Assembly: GCA_037178975.1 (NCBI GenBank)
Contig: JASJZH010000003.1
Location: 7,688,001-7,752,000, forward strand
Source of the DNA: Oscheius tipulae
Lineage: Eukaryota > Nematoda > Chromadorea > Rhabditida > Rhabditidae
DNA: 64,000 nucleotides
Direction of reading: 5' to 3'
The notes beneath the pieces are model-generated. The model saw only the letters and a program-made list of their open reading frames with translations, was not told the DNA's origin and did no database searches. A program made the translations under genes and the position numbers. Shown here in pieces: positions 1 to 12,200 of the stretch (position 1 is the first letter of the stretch; the number at the start of each line of letters is the position of its first letter).

Positions 1-971
1 CCCTGCTGGCCAGATGGGGCGGCAGAAGATCCCTTGGCGGGAGCAGCACGACGAGCACGAACAGGTCCTCCAGTAGGAACAGGAGAAGATCCCTTGACTG
101 GAGCCTCACGACGCTGACGAGCAGCTACGGTAGATCCCTGAGCTCCAGAAGGGGCAGCAGAAGCTCCCGCGGCTCTGCGTTGACGGGGAGCGCCAGTCTC
201 AGGCATTGGAGAAGATCCCTCGACGGGAGCCTCACGACGCTGACGAGGAGCCCCAGAAGCTCCTTGAACGGCAGATCCAGAAGGGGCAGCAGAAGCTCCT
301 TGAGCTGAGGCAGCCCTGCGAAGACGGGGAGCTCCGGTGGTAGGAGATGGGCTACCAGGAGAGCCAGATGGACGGGGTGAAGATGGTCTGCCGGTATGAC
401 AGGGAGATCCGGAAGGCTTGGGGGAAGATCCACCAACTGGGGCCTGGCGACGTTGACGAGCAGCTCCAGTAGTTTCTTGTTGAGCAGATCCGGAAGGAGC
501 AGAAGAGGATCCTTGAACGGGAGCAGCACGACGAGCACGAACAGGTCCTCCAGTAGGAACAGGAGAAGATCCCTCGACTGGAGCCTCACGGCGCTGACGG
601 GCAGCTACAGTAGATCCTTGAGCAGCAGAAGACACTCCCTGGGCAGCTCTGCGTTGACGAGGAGCTCCACTGGGAACAGGAGAAGATCCTTCGATGATTT
701 CGACAAGCTGGACACTAGGGACGGGAGAGGAACCTCCAACTGGGGCAGATCTCCTTTGACGAGGAGCTCCAGTCTCAGGGAAGGGAGAAGATCCATCAAC
801 TGGAGCTTCACGACGCGGGCGAGGGGCACCGGTGGTAGGAGGAGGGGATCCAGACGCAGCTCCTTCGACTGGAGCCTGACGACGAACACGAGATGGGGTT
901 GTGGGCACTGGAGAGCTTCCCTGGGCTGCTACAGTTGCCACGATGAGGACCGCAAGAGTGAGGCGCATCAT
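1..971 (-). CDS. secreted repeat protein with many RxRR processing sites (5' part of gene; runs off left edge)
   Basis: An open frame runs on the minus strand from an ATGATG at 971-966 to the window edge without a stop, at least 323 codons. It begins with a typical signal peptide (MMRLTLAVLIVATVAAQG). The rest is a tandem array of degenerate units of roughly 20-45 residues. Units start just after RQRR, RARR, RPRR, RVRR or RLRR and usually read (E/A/Q/S)APV-x-G-SSP-x-P-x-TGAP. I count about twelve RxRR sites. RxRR is the consensus of furin/kexin-type convertases, so the likely product is a secreted precursor cut into many similar Pro/Ser/Gly-rich peptides; that is inference. There is a single Cys about two thirds of the way along, and no known domain is visible. 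A TATA box and an AG acceptor precede the ATG. It could instead be a structural cuticle, eggshell or mucin-like protein. The opposite-strand frames are shadows of this array. Confidence 0.75.
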   Translation of the reverse strand, partial: MMRLTLAVLIVATVAAQGSSPVPTTPSRVRRQAPVEGAASGSPPPTTGAPRPRREAPVDGSSPFPETGAPRQRRSAPVGGSSPVPSVQLVEIIEGSSPVPSGAPRQRRAAQGVSSAAQGSTVAARQRREAPVEGSSPVPTGGPVRARRAAPVQGSSSAPSGSAQQETTGAARQRRQAPVGGSSPKPSGSPCHTGRPSSPRPSGSPGSPSPTTGAPRLRRAASAQGASAAPSGSAVQGASGAPRQRREAPVEGSSPMPETGAPRQRRAAGASAAPSGAQGSTVAARQRREAPVKGSSPVPTGGPVRARRAAPAKGSSAAPSGQQ

Positions 972-1039
972 TTTCTGAAAACGAATGAATTGTAAGAGGA
1001 AGTGGGTTGAGCTAAATGTCATTATTGGCCGACGGTCTT

Positions 1040-1047
1040 CTTTTATA
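1040..1047 (-). promoter_or_regulatory. TATA box of the secreted repeat protein gene
   Basis: On the minus strand TATAAAAG lies 69 bases upstream of the start codon at 971. Transcription would begin near 1010-1017. A TTTTCAG acceptor sits 3 bases before the ATG (about 975-981), so the short 5' end could be replaced by a spliced leader. A strong TATA box suits a highly or tissue-specifically expressed secreted product. Confidence 0.5.
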
Positions 1048-3274
1048 GTCAACTCGTTGTCACAGCCATGTTTCACATCCAGCTAGGCTAACAAGGGGGC
1101 GGCTGATGAACTGTCTTGTGCGTTCTAGGAACTAGAATTAAAAATTAGTGGTTGTTTTTAAAGAGAATCCAAAAACTTTTCCCCAACTACAAACTCATTA
1201 ACTCAGGCTCTCCACTGCATTCTCATCCGTTGAAAAAGAGGTCGCCTCCCCGAGAATCGAATCTGCGTCGTCTCAGATACAATTGAATTTGGCTAGTATA
1301 TTTTCACAACCTGGAACACTTCTTACTTCCTCTTCTCGGAAAATTTGCGTGATGTTTATATGGTCTCTTTATTCAGCTTTCAGGCCAAACCTTTGGGTCA
1401 TCCGGCTAGGCAAACTGACGGACGTAACTTTGTCATATTCGACACGTAAAAAAAATGAGGGTGCAAATATTTCAGTAAAAATTAAAGACTCTTAGGAAAT
1501 CGGTTTATTTACAGTCGGAAGATAATTAACATAATTTGCATGTTCGGAAAGTCCAGAATTCATCCTCTTGTTTTGCTTTCGTTTCTTCCAAGAAGAGTAG
1601 TTTCCTGCAAAACAATGTGTGCCACGAGTAAACTAGGAAAAATTGAGAGGGAAAAATAATCTAATGGGTGAAAAATTGCAATTTTTGAATTTGCAAACTG
1701 CCGCGGTACGTGACGGTATTTTAGGTCACACGAACAGTTTTAAGTTTTTTTTTTTGCATTGCTGCTAGCTTTTCTGTCTGACATTCCTTTTCTCAGTTGT
1801 TGACTCTTCCTTTAGTTACCAGGTTTGAATTTAGTCTAATAACTAGAAGAAGCCTGCGGCTGCTTCGCAATCGTTTGGCCTTCAGTTCTAATCGAGCTAG
1901 AGATCCCAATGCTGCTCTCCCTCTCACAACTGACTTGTCAACTAAATACTCAATAACTCTTGTCTCTCCATTTTTGTTTCGTGGCCTCGGAGAAACAAAC
2001 AAACAGAGTCAACTACAGACCCCATCCCGCTTTAATAGTTTTGACAGCGCAGGATCCTTGAAAATGCAAGCCATTCTCTATCAAGATCGTCCTTCTAGCT
2101 TTTTCCGACGACCAAGTGGTCCTAGACATGCCAAATTCCCACGAGCCGTGATTGCAGCCATCAGCTCGCTCTAAATCTCGAATTAATGGCATTTCGGCGC
2201 CTACCTGGCAGCTCTGCCGCTTGGAAATTCCAGCCTTCCGGAATAAGACATAAGCCCGGGAGCCGTTCGCCTGCTTAGCCAAACAGCCTCACAGACCGAT
2301 TGTTTATTCTTCGGACTTCCCGTGTTCCTTTTTCCCCCCTGCCTCATCCCTGTCTTCCCTAATGAGACACTGCTCTTTGCACGGCTCTCTCCTATTTCCA
2401 TCTTCCTTTTGCCTTTTCTACGAGCCACTCATCCGAGACTCCGAGATAATCCACCCTTTCTCGTTTATTTCTCGAGAGACAGAGATATTAAACCTGATCC
2501 CATCCTGGTCGTCAGTCTTAACGAGCTCTTTTTCACGAGACAATTAACGAGATGAGAGTGATCCGATTGGTCAAAAGTTCCTAATTCTTCTAGTGAAGGG
2601 GGAGAAAGGAAAGGTTGTCCCTGGCAACGCGTCATCAATGGCTCTCTATTTGGAATCCTATTGCAGACTAAAAATAGGCTCAACGCGCTGAACACATTGT
2701 TCGCTGTGTCTAATCTCCCCTGTGCAGATTTCCTCATTTTTTCATCTGCTGCACATCTAAAAATCTACCTTTTTATACTTTTCTATATGGTTTTTCACTT
2801 TTTTCTATTCAGACAACTGTCATCTTTTTATTCAATCGCATGTCAATTTGCTATGACAGTCATAATCGGTTCTTCCAAAGATTGAAAACTATGCAACCTT
2901 GCAGCTTTCTGCTTTTAATTTACTCCTCTTTGTTGTCAAGGAATCGTGTACAAGTAATATTTTGAAATGATGTTAGACTAACTAAGTTACAGTGAGAGGC
3001 AACAACTAAATATAAAGTGTTTTCCATTGTCGACCGAATGTGATCAGTTGTTAAAATTATCTGCTGTGACATGGGTACTAGTTATTTGAAACCTCCAATA
3101 ACAGTACTATCTAATCTAATCACATATTTTCTTTGGAGATTTTTTCTGCAACTAAAACTGACAACTCCTCAGTCCAGCTTTTTTTACGAACTACTATTCT
3201 ATGTCGACCAATGAGGCCAACTTTTCGTACAATCTTCCACTTTTTGTATTTGTCACCAAATAATTAATTTCCAG
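1048..3274. other. intergenic region, no supported gene
   Basis: This stretch separates the leftward secreted-protein gene from the rightward phosphatase gene. The open frames in it are short, overlap on both strands and show no splice-consistent coding pattern. It holds a fragment of a dispersed repeat near 1966-2019 and pyrimidine-rich DNA around 2290-2480. I see no RNA gene. Confidence 0.5.
1966..2019 (+). repeat. 3'-end fragment of dispersed repeat family 2
   Basis: The segment around GTTTCGTGGCCTCGGAGAAA followed by an ACAAACAAACAGAGTC run closely resembles the 3' ends of the longer copies at 15811-16016 and 26791-27000. Only the terminal part is recognisable here. Confidence 0.45.
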
Positions 3275-3286
3275 ATGCATAGATGA
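3269..3286 (+). promoter_or_regulatory. splice acceptor and minimal upstream ORF overlapping the phosphatase start codon
   Basis: TTTCCAG ends at 3274. An ATG follows at once (3275-3277) and opens a three-codon frame, ATG CAT AGA TGA, whose stop overlaps the main ATG at 3283-3285. The acceptor so close to the start fits a trans-splice site. The overlapping stop/start could couple or dampen translation of the phosphatase. Confidence 0.35.
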
Positions 3287-6200
3287 GGTTCGGCTCTTAT
3301 AGCTACGATGTCCGGCGGTCGGAAGGTCTCAATCCGTCCCAGCTGATAGTCCCACAAAGGAGTATAGTCTGTACTGTTTCTTTTTTGGATGGGACTGAAA
3401 AACAGTTTGTCCTGGAAGTGAGACCCTAATGTTTCCGTGCAAAAAGCATTTTTAGAGATCAGCACATGGCGAGGAGCTTTTAAACAAGGTCTTTGCTCAC
3501 TTGGAACTTGTCGAGAAGGACTTTTTCGGGCTTCAATTTCTCTGCGTGGCTGACAGCAAAGAAACGCAGAAGAAATGGCTGGATCCTCAGAAATCCGTGA
3601 GGAAACAGATGATGTGCCCACCGTATCATCTTTTCTTTCGAGTCAAGTTCTATGTGAATGATCCGAGAAAGTTAACGGAGGAGTACACGAGGTATAATAT
3701 TTTTAAGGCAGCATACGCAAATTTTAAGGTATCACTTTTTCCTGCAGCTCCGAAGTGACATCTTAGAAGGACGTCTCCGGTGTGCTGAAGGTTCTCTAAC
3801 TTTGTTGGCCAGCTACGCTGTACAATGTAAGTAGATATTTAAAAAAAAAATTATTAATCAAATGTTCAGCAGAAATTGGTGACTACATAGAAGATCAAGG
3901 CGAGGACTACTTGAAGAACTACATCTTCAGTCCCGATCAGCCTGAGAATCTTCCCGAGCAGGTTGCACAGCTTCACAAACTGCACAGGGGACAGAACCCA
4001 GCAGAAGCCGAGTACAACTTCCTGGACCATGCTATGAGACTCGAACTGTACGGAGTCGACCTGTACGATGCACATGAGGGAAATAATGTGAGAGTGCAAC
4101 TCGGAGTTAATTCTTATGGACTGATCGTGTTCCATCATGGTATCAAAATTGGAGCTCATCCTTGGGCCGAGATAATGAAAATCAGCTTCAAGAAAAATCG
4201 GTTCTATGTCAGTGTTAAGAAGGAAGATGAGGTAAAACTTTTTATATTAATTCCTTAAAAAAATTCAGATCCACGAGACCCCGATCACCTTCAGCCTCTT
4301 CTCCGCTCCTTCCTGCAAAACACTATGGAAATCCTGTATCGAACATCACACCTTCTTCCGCCTAATTGCTCCACCGACTGTTCCACGCAAGGGCTTCTTT
4401 CGGATTGGTAGTCGCTTCCGATACAGGTGCGTTTTTCCACGAAAGTGGACTGTTCAAACATGGGGGGCTGGTAGAAGTGGTCATTTTCTCTATAGTCTAT
4501 TGAATTCGATCAATTCCGCTCTCTCTGAGTCGGTCGTTATCAGACAGCTGATTCACCAAGGCGCTCTTCCTTCTCTCCCACCCATTTTCCGTGACCAGCA
4601 TACAAATTGCCACGAAGAAATGCGGTCAGTAGACACTGTTTCAGCGTGTGAAATTAGCACAAGAGGGGCGCCGACTAGTCGCTGGTTTTCTTCTTTCAAC
4701 CAATTCTTTCAGTTCGTAACTAATGCTTTTCAGCGGTCGCACCGAGTTTCAAGCGATGGATGATATTCGGCAGAGGACGAGGATAGAGAGGACCTTTGAG
4801 AGGTTGGTGATATAAGTTTTTGTAATACTAAAGGTGTCTGAAATTTTTTAAATGCCGCGGAAGAAAAACGCCCCAGAAAAAGAATAGATAGCAATGATAA
4901 TGCTTGCCATCAATTATTCGCAGTCTGATGGTAAACTTAAAAATGTCCTAACAATACTGCATGATTATATTGTGTTAAATATTTCATATTACAAGTTTGG
5001 CTGATGCCCCGTTGGGGCTCGTGACAGATAGATGATGTTCGCGTCAAGCTACCGGACCAACGTTTCTCAGAGCCGCATCTCCCAAACTGACTCGATTCTA
5101 TTTGAATTGCAAAGAGTAATTGCTGTCAAAGTATGTGAGACAAGTTAACAATTTGCTTCAGACAGACAGATACGCACACACAGAGACTTTTGGGCATTTT
5201 GTACTAGATTCTAAAGCCAAATTTCATTTGAAAAAAATTTGCGCCGCGATTATTTATTTCTTGGTGAGTCGGCCAAACTCATAAACTGATCAAATTTATA
5301 TTTTAACATATCAAAAATATTAGACCAACTTCCAAATCGTCTTCGCGAGCCACCTATAGCGGGACAGCGTCTTGTGAATCCTCACGAGCCTTCACTCCGA
5401 CTACAGCATCTCCCGACGTTTCTCAACGAATGTATAGGTGGGATTTTCCAAAATGTGTCGGTTAAAAAACGGATCTTAGAAGTAGTTCCACCCAAAGACG
5501 AATGCTAATTCCGAAACGAACCACAGCAGGCACATTTAGTGACACTGAATGCTTGCCGCCACTAGTAGACCCAAGCGACAGGTATCATCTATGAATGTGT
5601 GATACTAACCCGTCTGCGAGGCTTGGCAGTGGCTAATATTTGTCTAATTTACCGTCCGTTCATTGCGCCTGTGTCCTCTGCGATCTGTCTATTATTTCGG
5701 GGGGTCAGATCGCCGTCTAACTGCCTCCTATGATCTGCGTATGTTTGGTCACTATACATTCTTCTGTCTCTTTTCCGGTCAACGTGCCTTCCTATCATTA
5801 TTACGCATCATTGTCGTGTCCTGAATCATGATATCAACATGTCCAATTATTTTCTCATTACTATCGCAGCAAAGTATATAGCTTCACGTCCATAATCCTT
5901 AATTTTCTTTATCGCAGCTTAGATGTAGTTATAGATCAGTTTTTAGAATATCATTTTTACCATTACTAAAACACAAAAAATACAGAAACTGGCCAGCTGT
6001 ATTAGGTTTTGTCAGCCTTTTTGTTATAGTTGCAAAAAGTTGACAGGTTTTTATTTTGGTCTCAAAGATTACATTTTATATCTGCAACTTTATCTGCAAC
6101 ACGTTGCAAGTTTTTCCAAGAATCTGCTTGCTTTTCAGTACAAGTTGTCACTTGCAACTAACTTAGTTAGTTACAAGTAGTGTACACAGCTGTCACATCA

Positions 6201-9200
6201 TCCAGGTATCAGTCATGACCACCTTCAACGCATTGTTTACCTCTCAGTCTCTTTTGGCGACCTCTCGACCCTTTCTTCGTCCATTTCTGACAGCTCGCTT
6301 TCTATCGCTCTTTAGCATCTCCAAAATCGCGTGTCGCCGCACAGTTTCTCCTTCTGCCTCTTTTTTTCGGCAAGCCGCGGAAGTTTAGTCCACAACCTAT
6401 CTTCAATCTTTCTCTTTCTTTGAACCGGTTACACACTGACCCCTTCCCAGATGTCATTCTCCTGAAATTTGCGAGAATGATCGAGTCGACACTTTGGGAA
6501 CGAGCTTGTGGAAAGCTTCGCGCCTTTTGTATAGGAACATGGAACCTCAACAGGTAGGCCTCGTCACGTTTTTTTATCACTATGGGTTTGTTCTAATATG
6601 GACAATTTTCTCTGAACCACTAGGTCTCATGGCCCTCTCAATCACCTTTGCTCTTTACTGTAATGGGTTTAACTGATGCCTTCATCTGTTGTGGTGTGTG
6701 TCAAGGCGAGCACCTGTCCCCTCTTGGCTGATAGATGTGCAGCACAAGAACCTCCCCCTCTCGGCCAAAGTCGTGAAGTCAGTCCATCTGGGGAGATGAT
6801 GCCTGGGCTATCTCTCGAGGGAGGTCTCATAAATAAAACGACGTCGATTCGTCAAGACGGCTCCGGCCACTGCTTGTGGTGAAAAAGAGTACTCGCTGAC
6901 ACACTCGCGCAAAACAAAATCAGGGTTCAAAAGAAGAGAATTTCGGGAGGCAGTCACCAAGGCCTCAAAAGTAGCAATTGGAGCCGCCTGGCTCTTATCG
7001 CCCTCGATCGCGGGTAAAGCCCTAATCCCGGGCCCAATACTGATCAAACAAGAGGTCCCTAACGATGGGTCTTCCGCCATTAGGCACGGGCCCTCCCGCG
7101 CCTTTTCCTGTCTTCCTCTCTCTGCCACACTCGAGAGTTCTCAATTACTGTGAAAGTGAGGGCAGCCCCAAACCGGAAAGACTTGAGGAAAGATGGCATT
7201 ACACGTCCCGCTCGTCTCTTTCTCGAATGGCAACCGTTTCCACATATTCTCACCCGTATTCTGCTCGAGAGCAGTCATTTTAGCGGATGATTCATGGGCC
7301 ACTTATAACCTCACTACCGGATATTGGGTTTCTGTGCCTGTGTGTGTCTTCACTTTTCAATGCGCGCTCATTGTGAACAGCAAAAATGGTTCGCACCCCA
7401 AAACATTTATGCATCTATCCGCGAAGCCCATGTATCATATTTCGGCAGTTCGTAAACCCTGAGAGCGCGGGGAGGTGTCATGGCTCCATGAGCCAGCAGC
7501 TGGGAGCCCCGCCCCACCCCCTGAGGCCAAATCTCCGTTATCAGCTGGTCTCACGGCCAACTCACATTTCTTTTTTCGAATCATTCCTGCGTAGTTTTTA
7601 GCTAAAAAAAGGGCCACCACATGTAGCTTGTCATGATCGGTCATCGGCGCTGAATTACGTGTCCATTGACTGCTTCTGGCGCATAGGGACATATGGTTCC
7701 CATTCTCTCTTCTACATTCTTGACTTAATCTAAAAACTACAGTATGCTGAAATTTGCGGTGGGACCGTGGGTTGCGCAGAAGTATGGAGATCACTGTGGA
7801 AGGGAGAGCACTCCCTCGACGGTCACCATGAGACGACCGCGGTAAGTATCTAACTTTTGGACTCTTCCCAAATACGAATTTGTCTAAACCCATGCTCTCT
7901 CTGTTTTCGCGGAAGAGACACCGGGTGTCAATGTCCGAACTCGTCCCCCCGTACACCAAATTCAAAAGGGAAGCGGTTTTTTAGAGCCCAGTCTGTTTGC
8001 TCTGAGAGTGTCCAGCACCAGCTAGGGCAGACACAGGTAATTGACGCCAGGGCCACACACACAATTGTGAATTGTCTTGACTGACATTTGAGCCGTTTTT
8101 TTTGACGCAGTAATGTGCATGCGTTTGAGAGGGAAGAGTTTATGAGATAGAGAGAGTGAGTAGAAGACAGAGACAGACTTTTTGCCTGAAGCTGTGTAAC
8201 TCTATAGCTAGGACAGGTGTCGCACAGTCAAAACTGACAGCGATAATCTGCAAGATGATAAGGAAAGCTCGTGAGAGGGTGCTCAAATATTTTAACCTAC
8301 AGGATATGACCCATACCCTAAAGAGCCTAAACCGAAAGTTGACAGACTTTGCATGGCTATCGGTGCAGTTCCCTTGATCAAAATCTCATTTGAATAACCT
8401 TTGCGTGATGCTCATTTTTGACAGCCACCACCTCCGGACCGCTGACTAGTACGCGCTTGCGGTGCGAAACCATACAAACGCCAATCAAGGAGAACCGACT
8501 GCCTACTGAGGTTATAGATGCGCCCCTTCAATGAACTTATGAAGTAGATCGTACTGTTTTCGAACTATTTCTCCCACTCGATTCATGGATATTTAAAAAA
8601 TATTACGTTTGCTGGCCTTGAGCAGCCCAAAACGGTCTTCCAGAATTCAATTCCTGTTTTCTTTTATGAACCATTCCAGGCGAGAGCTACAATAATCTCC
8701 CTGAACTTGTTTCCCGTTCTTCATCCTCCTCTCTCTGTTTTTCTCTCGAGATGGCACAGGGCGTGGAACGGCGAACACGTTCGCTAATGTGGACTTGGGC
8801 GGAAACGGTGTATGTAGTAACATTTCTTTGTTTCCGATCCTTTTCGGACCAGTGCAAAAAAGTCATCTGGGTGGCTGTGACGTTTGATTTTTTAGCGCGC
8901 TCTTCTCACAGACAAAATTGCATCCCTAATAAGCAGTCATTTGGACGCGAGGTCGTAGACTCTCTCCCGACGGAACAGTCTCTTGTCCACAGACCTCGTT
9001 CCAAATTATTGTTTTTGTCCGATTGGCACTAAAAACCTCGTCAAAAATCTGCCACGACAGTTGACACCAGGCATCGATTGTTACTACTTGTCTCCCCTCC
9101 TACTTTTTTACTAGAGCCTCGCTTTCTAATTTAGTACAGCTGTTCTCTTCCAGACTTCTTTTCACTGTGTCATTCGCAATATTTAGTCAAGTTCCAACAT

Positions 9201-12200
9201 TTCTAAGGAACTGTGTGGAATTGTTGACAGACCTATTCCAGTCTCTTGGCAAACACAGCCTTACACGTTCTGACCCACTTTTTGACGTGTCCCTCTTTTA
9301 GGCATGTCTCGAGAATTGTTTCAACGGCCCACACTTATTAGTTTGGTAAATCCCACGTAAACCTTTGTTTATAAACTCCAAGTAGTTTCCAAAATGCCTC
9401 ATAGTCGGTTGGTGACAAGTAACTGTAACTAACACTCTGACCTCCGAGTGGTTGACTCACTCTTTGAGTGGAACCAATTCCCAACAATGCCTCTTTCTTC
9501 TACAAACAGTTTTGTTGTTTTTGTGAAGTCATAGCTATTGCGCAGAAAGACCGGGGGTTAGTCCAAAAAATTCGGCTTAGTTAAAGATTAAAAAGTTTTA
9601 TAGACTTGCGTCTACTACATACATGTTATCTGTCCAGATTTTAGCCTTTAAGTTTTGTACAGAGCCAAAAATCTAAAAAACAAAAATCATGGGTTTTAAT
9701 CCAAACAGTAATCCCTATTTTCAAAGCTATGCAATCCGCACAAAGTTTATAATAACTGGGTTGTATGACCTATAGTTTTCTTAGTAATGGCAAGCATCTC
9801 TCATTAACTTAATCCAACGAAAAAAATCTGCAAAGGTCACATGCATGAATCACGCGCCCATCTCTGTAAGTAATCGCCACTAATCTCCTCTCTTCCATAA
9901 AAAAAGGTTTCGTTCGTCCTGCGATGCTTCGTTCGTCCTGCGATGACTTTCAATCCTTCCTCGCTTTTTTGATCTGTAAAGATTATCCTCCTGCTATAAG
10001 GCTTTGCTTTTTCTCAGAATCGCAAGGGGATGAGACTCATGCATCGATCTCTCCTCTCCTAGCGGAGAGATCAAATATACTCTCTCGAGATACTCTTTTC
10101 CCACAGTGAGTGAGCTTTCTCTTGGACGAAAACGAATGCCTATTTGAGCAAGAAGCCTTTTGTTTTCCACCTAGGAGGCTGCTTGTTTGTACAACGCTCC
10201 TCTATTTTTTGCTTGGTAGTCGCTGATATCTGGGGAAGATCCTGGGGAGATGGGGCTCATCTGCCTTTGATCCAGTTAATTGTCTCTGTTTGTGTTCTGG
10301 TGGCGTGAAGTGTCCTAGCTCAAAAGCCGGAACCGGAAATCTCTCACCCCTTGAAGCCACTGATATCATTCTAATTGTGTCCTTCTCCGGACACATCCAT
10401 TCCTCGACTCTCTGGAAATCTATCTTCAGCTGGGGCCCTTTTAATTTACTAGGAATTCACCCTCCCCCGGTTCCAGAAATAGAATCAATCCAGACTATAC
10501 GTGTTAAGTTACTGCAAAACTTTCATAACAAGTTCGTACGAATGTTTGAAATTTTTAACTTTAATTCATAGCGGTGTGTACTATTTTTCTTCTCCCATGT
10601 CTCCTCCGTACCATCTCGGCACCGCCGAGTGGGAGGCAAGCTTCAAAGCTTCACGGTGCGCGCACCCAAATTTTTGGAACTTCGCTCAAGAAAATTTTTG
10701 CAAAGAAGAAAATTTTCTGTTACATATCGGCAGTAATTTTAAATGTGTGTGATAGATGTTAGGTGTGAACATTTCCATTGTCCAAACTAGTTCCTTCGCT
10801 TTCAGCGAATCTTCTGCGCCATCTTTACGCCGACGAGGTAAAGAAACGACTTTTGGAGTGTCGGAAGACGAGAGTGAAGAACACAGCTGGACTCCTGGAA
10901 TGCAGGTTGGTTGTTTTTGTTTGCAGGCATTTTATAGGAATCTAACGGCATAATTTTTTTCTTTCAAAACTTAAAAATAATTGAAAATAACATGCATAGG
11001 TTCAGCTAATCTTCGCTAAACCACCTTTAATCTTGAGATCTGAGGTCATAATATTTTGTAAACTTTTTGGGTCCAGTTTAAGATAGTTTTCAAGCAAGTT
11101 TGACCCTTAGACAACCTGGGATCGATTATTTACAGTCTCATAGTCCATCAGGGCGAATCTGCCGCTATCGGGAAAGTGAGGGAACTGTCTCTCTCCCTTC
11201 CGACCGGTCCGGTTTTCCGTCTTGTGCCTCTCTCGCCTCTGCGCGCTTTCTCCTCCCTACCTGGGCTTGCTCCACCGGCTTTGCACCGCAGGGTGGACTT
11301 TTCTTGTCCCTCTCCCATATTCTTTTGTCACTTCTAAACTAGCCTCTTTTACAACAATTAGAGGAGAGAACCCGATGGAAAAATGTCCTCCCGGACTCAA
11401 AACGGCAAAATGATCGACATCGCCTCCGCGATCAAATTTTTCAACGGTGCAGAGGTTTGTACCTCGTTTTATACATATTAACCACCAGTTTTAAGAACGT
11501 GAGCTTTGATTTATGGGATAGAGTTCCTAGGGTTCTAGCTGTCAGCAAATAGGCGCCTAACTGTCGGCTGTCATTCGGAGCTCCTATAGATCCATGACTG
11601 TCTAGCCTAGCCTCTTTCGCACGATTGTGGCTTGGTTGAAGTAATTGTTTTTGTTCAACACTAAGAGGAAATGAGCTTCAGTACGATTTGTTAATGAAGT
11701 AGCTAATAAATGGGCAAAAGTAAGGCGGTCGCACAGTCAGTCTGGCAAGTGGAGATATTATATTATGAGTCAAGCAAAAACGTAAAGCAGTGATCACACG
11801 AAGAAACAAATTAGGAAACAAAGTTCAGGTGAAGGGGCACAATAAGAGTATTAAGTTAGAATTTGAGAATCTGACGCAAATGACTGACTCGGAACTGTGT
11901 AAGCCTCTGACCAAGCCTCACATTTATTTAACAGAAAACTAGTCTAGAAAACTCAGTGATCAAAAGCTAAGGGAGCACGATCTCCTTGTTAGTTGACCCA
12001 CGAGTATTTTGCCACTTCGGGGCCTATTCGTCAGGCCACTCGAGAATACTTGGTGCTGGGGGCTCCTGTATTTGCCAACAACGCGACGAGTCTTCCCACC
12101 CACTCCCGTTGACATAGAGCCTAATCCAAAATTCAGATCGAAATTATGTAATCGAGAACTTTCAGGCGTGTACATCTACAGCAGCTGCGGTGCATCACCG

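Noticed and set aside
396-995. Ser/Arg-rich plus-strand frame over the left end
   Set aside because: It is the shadow of the secreted repeat protein on the minus strand, which has the signal peptide, TATA box and regular units.
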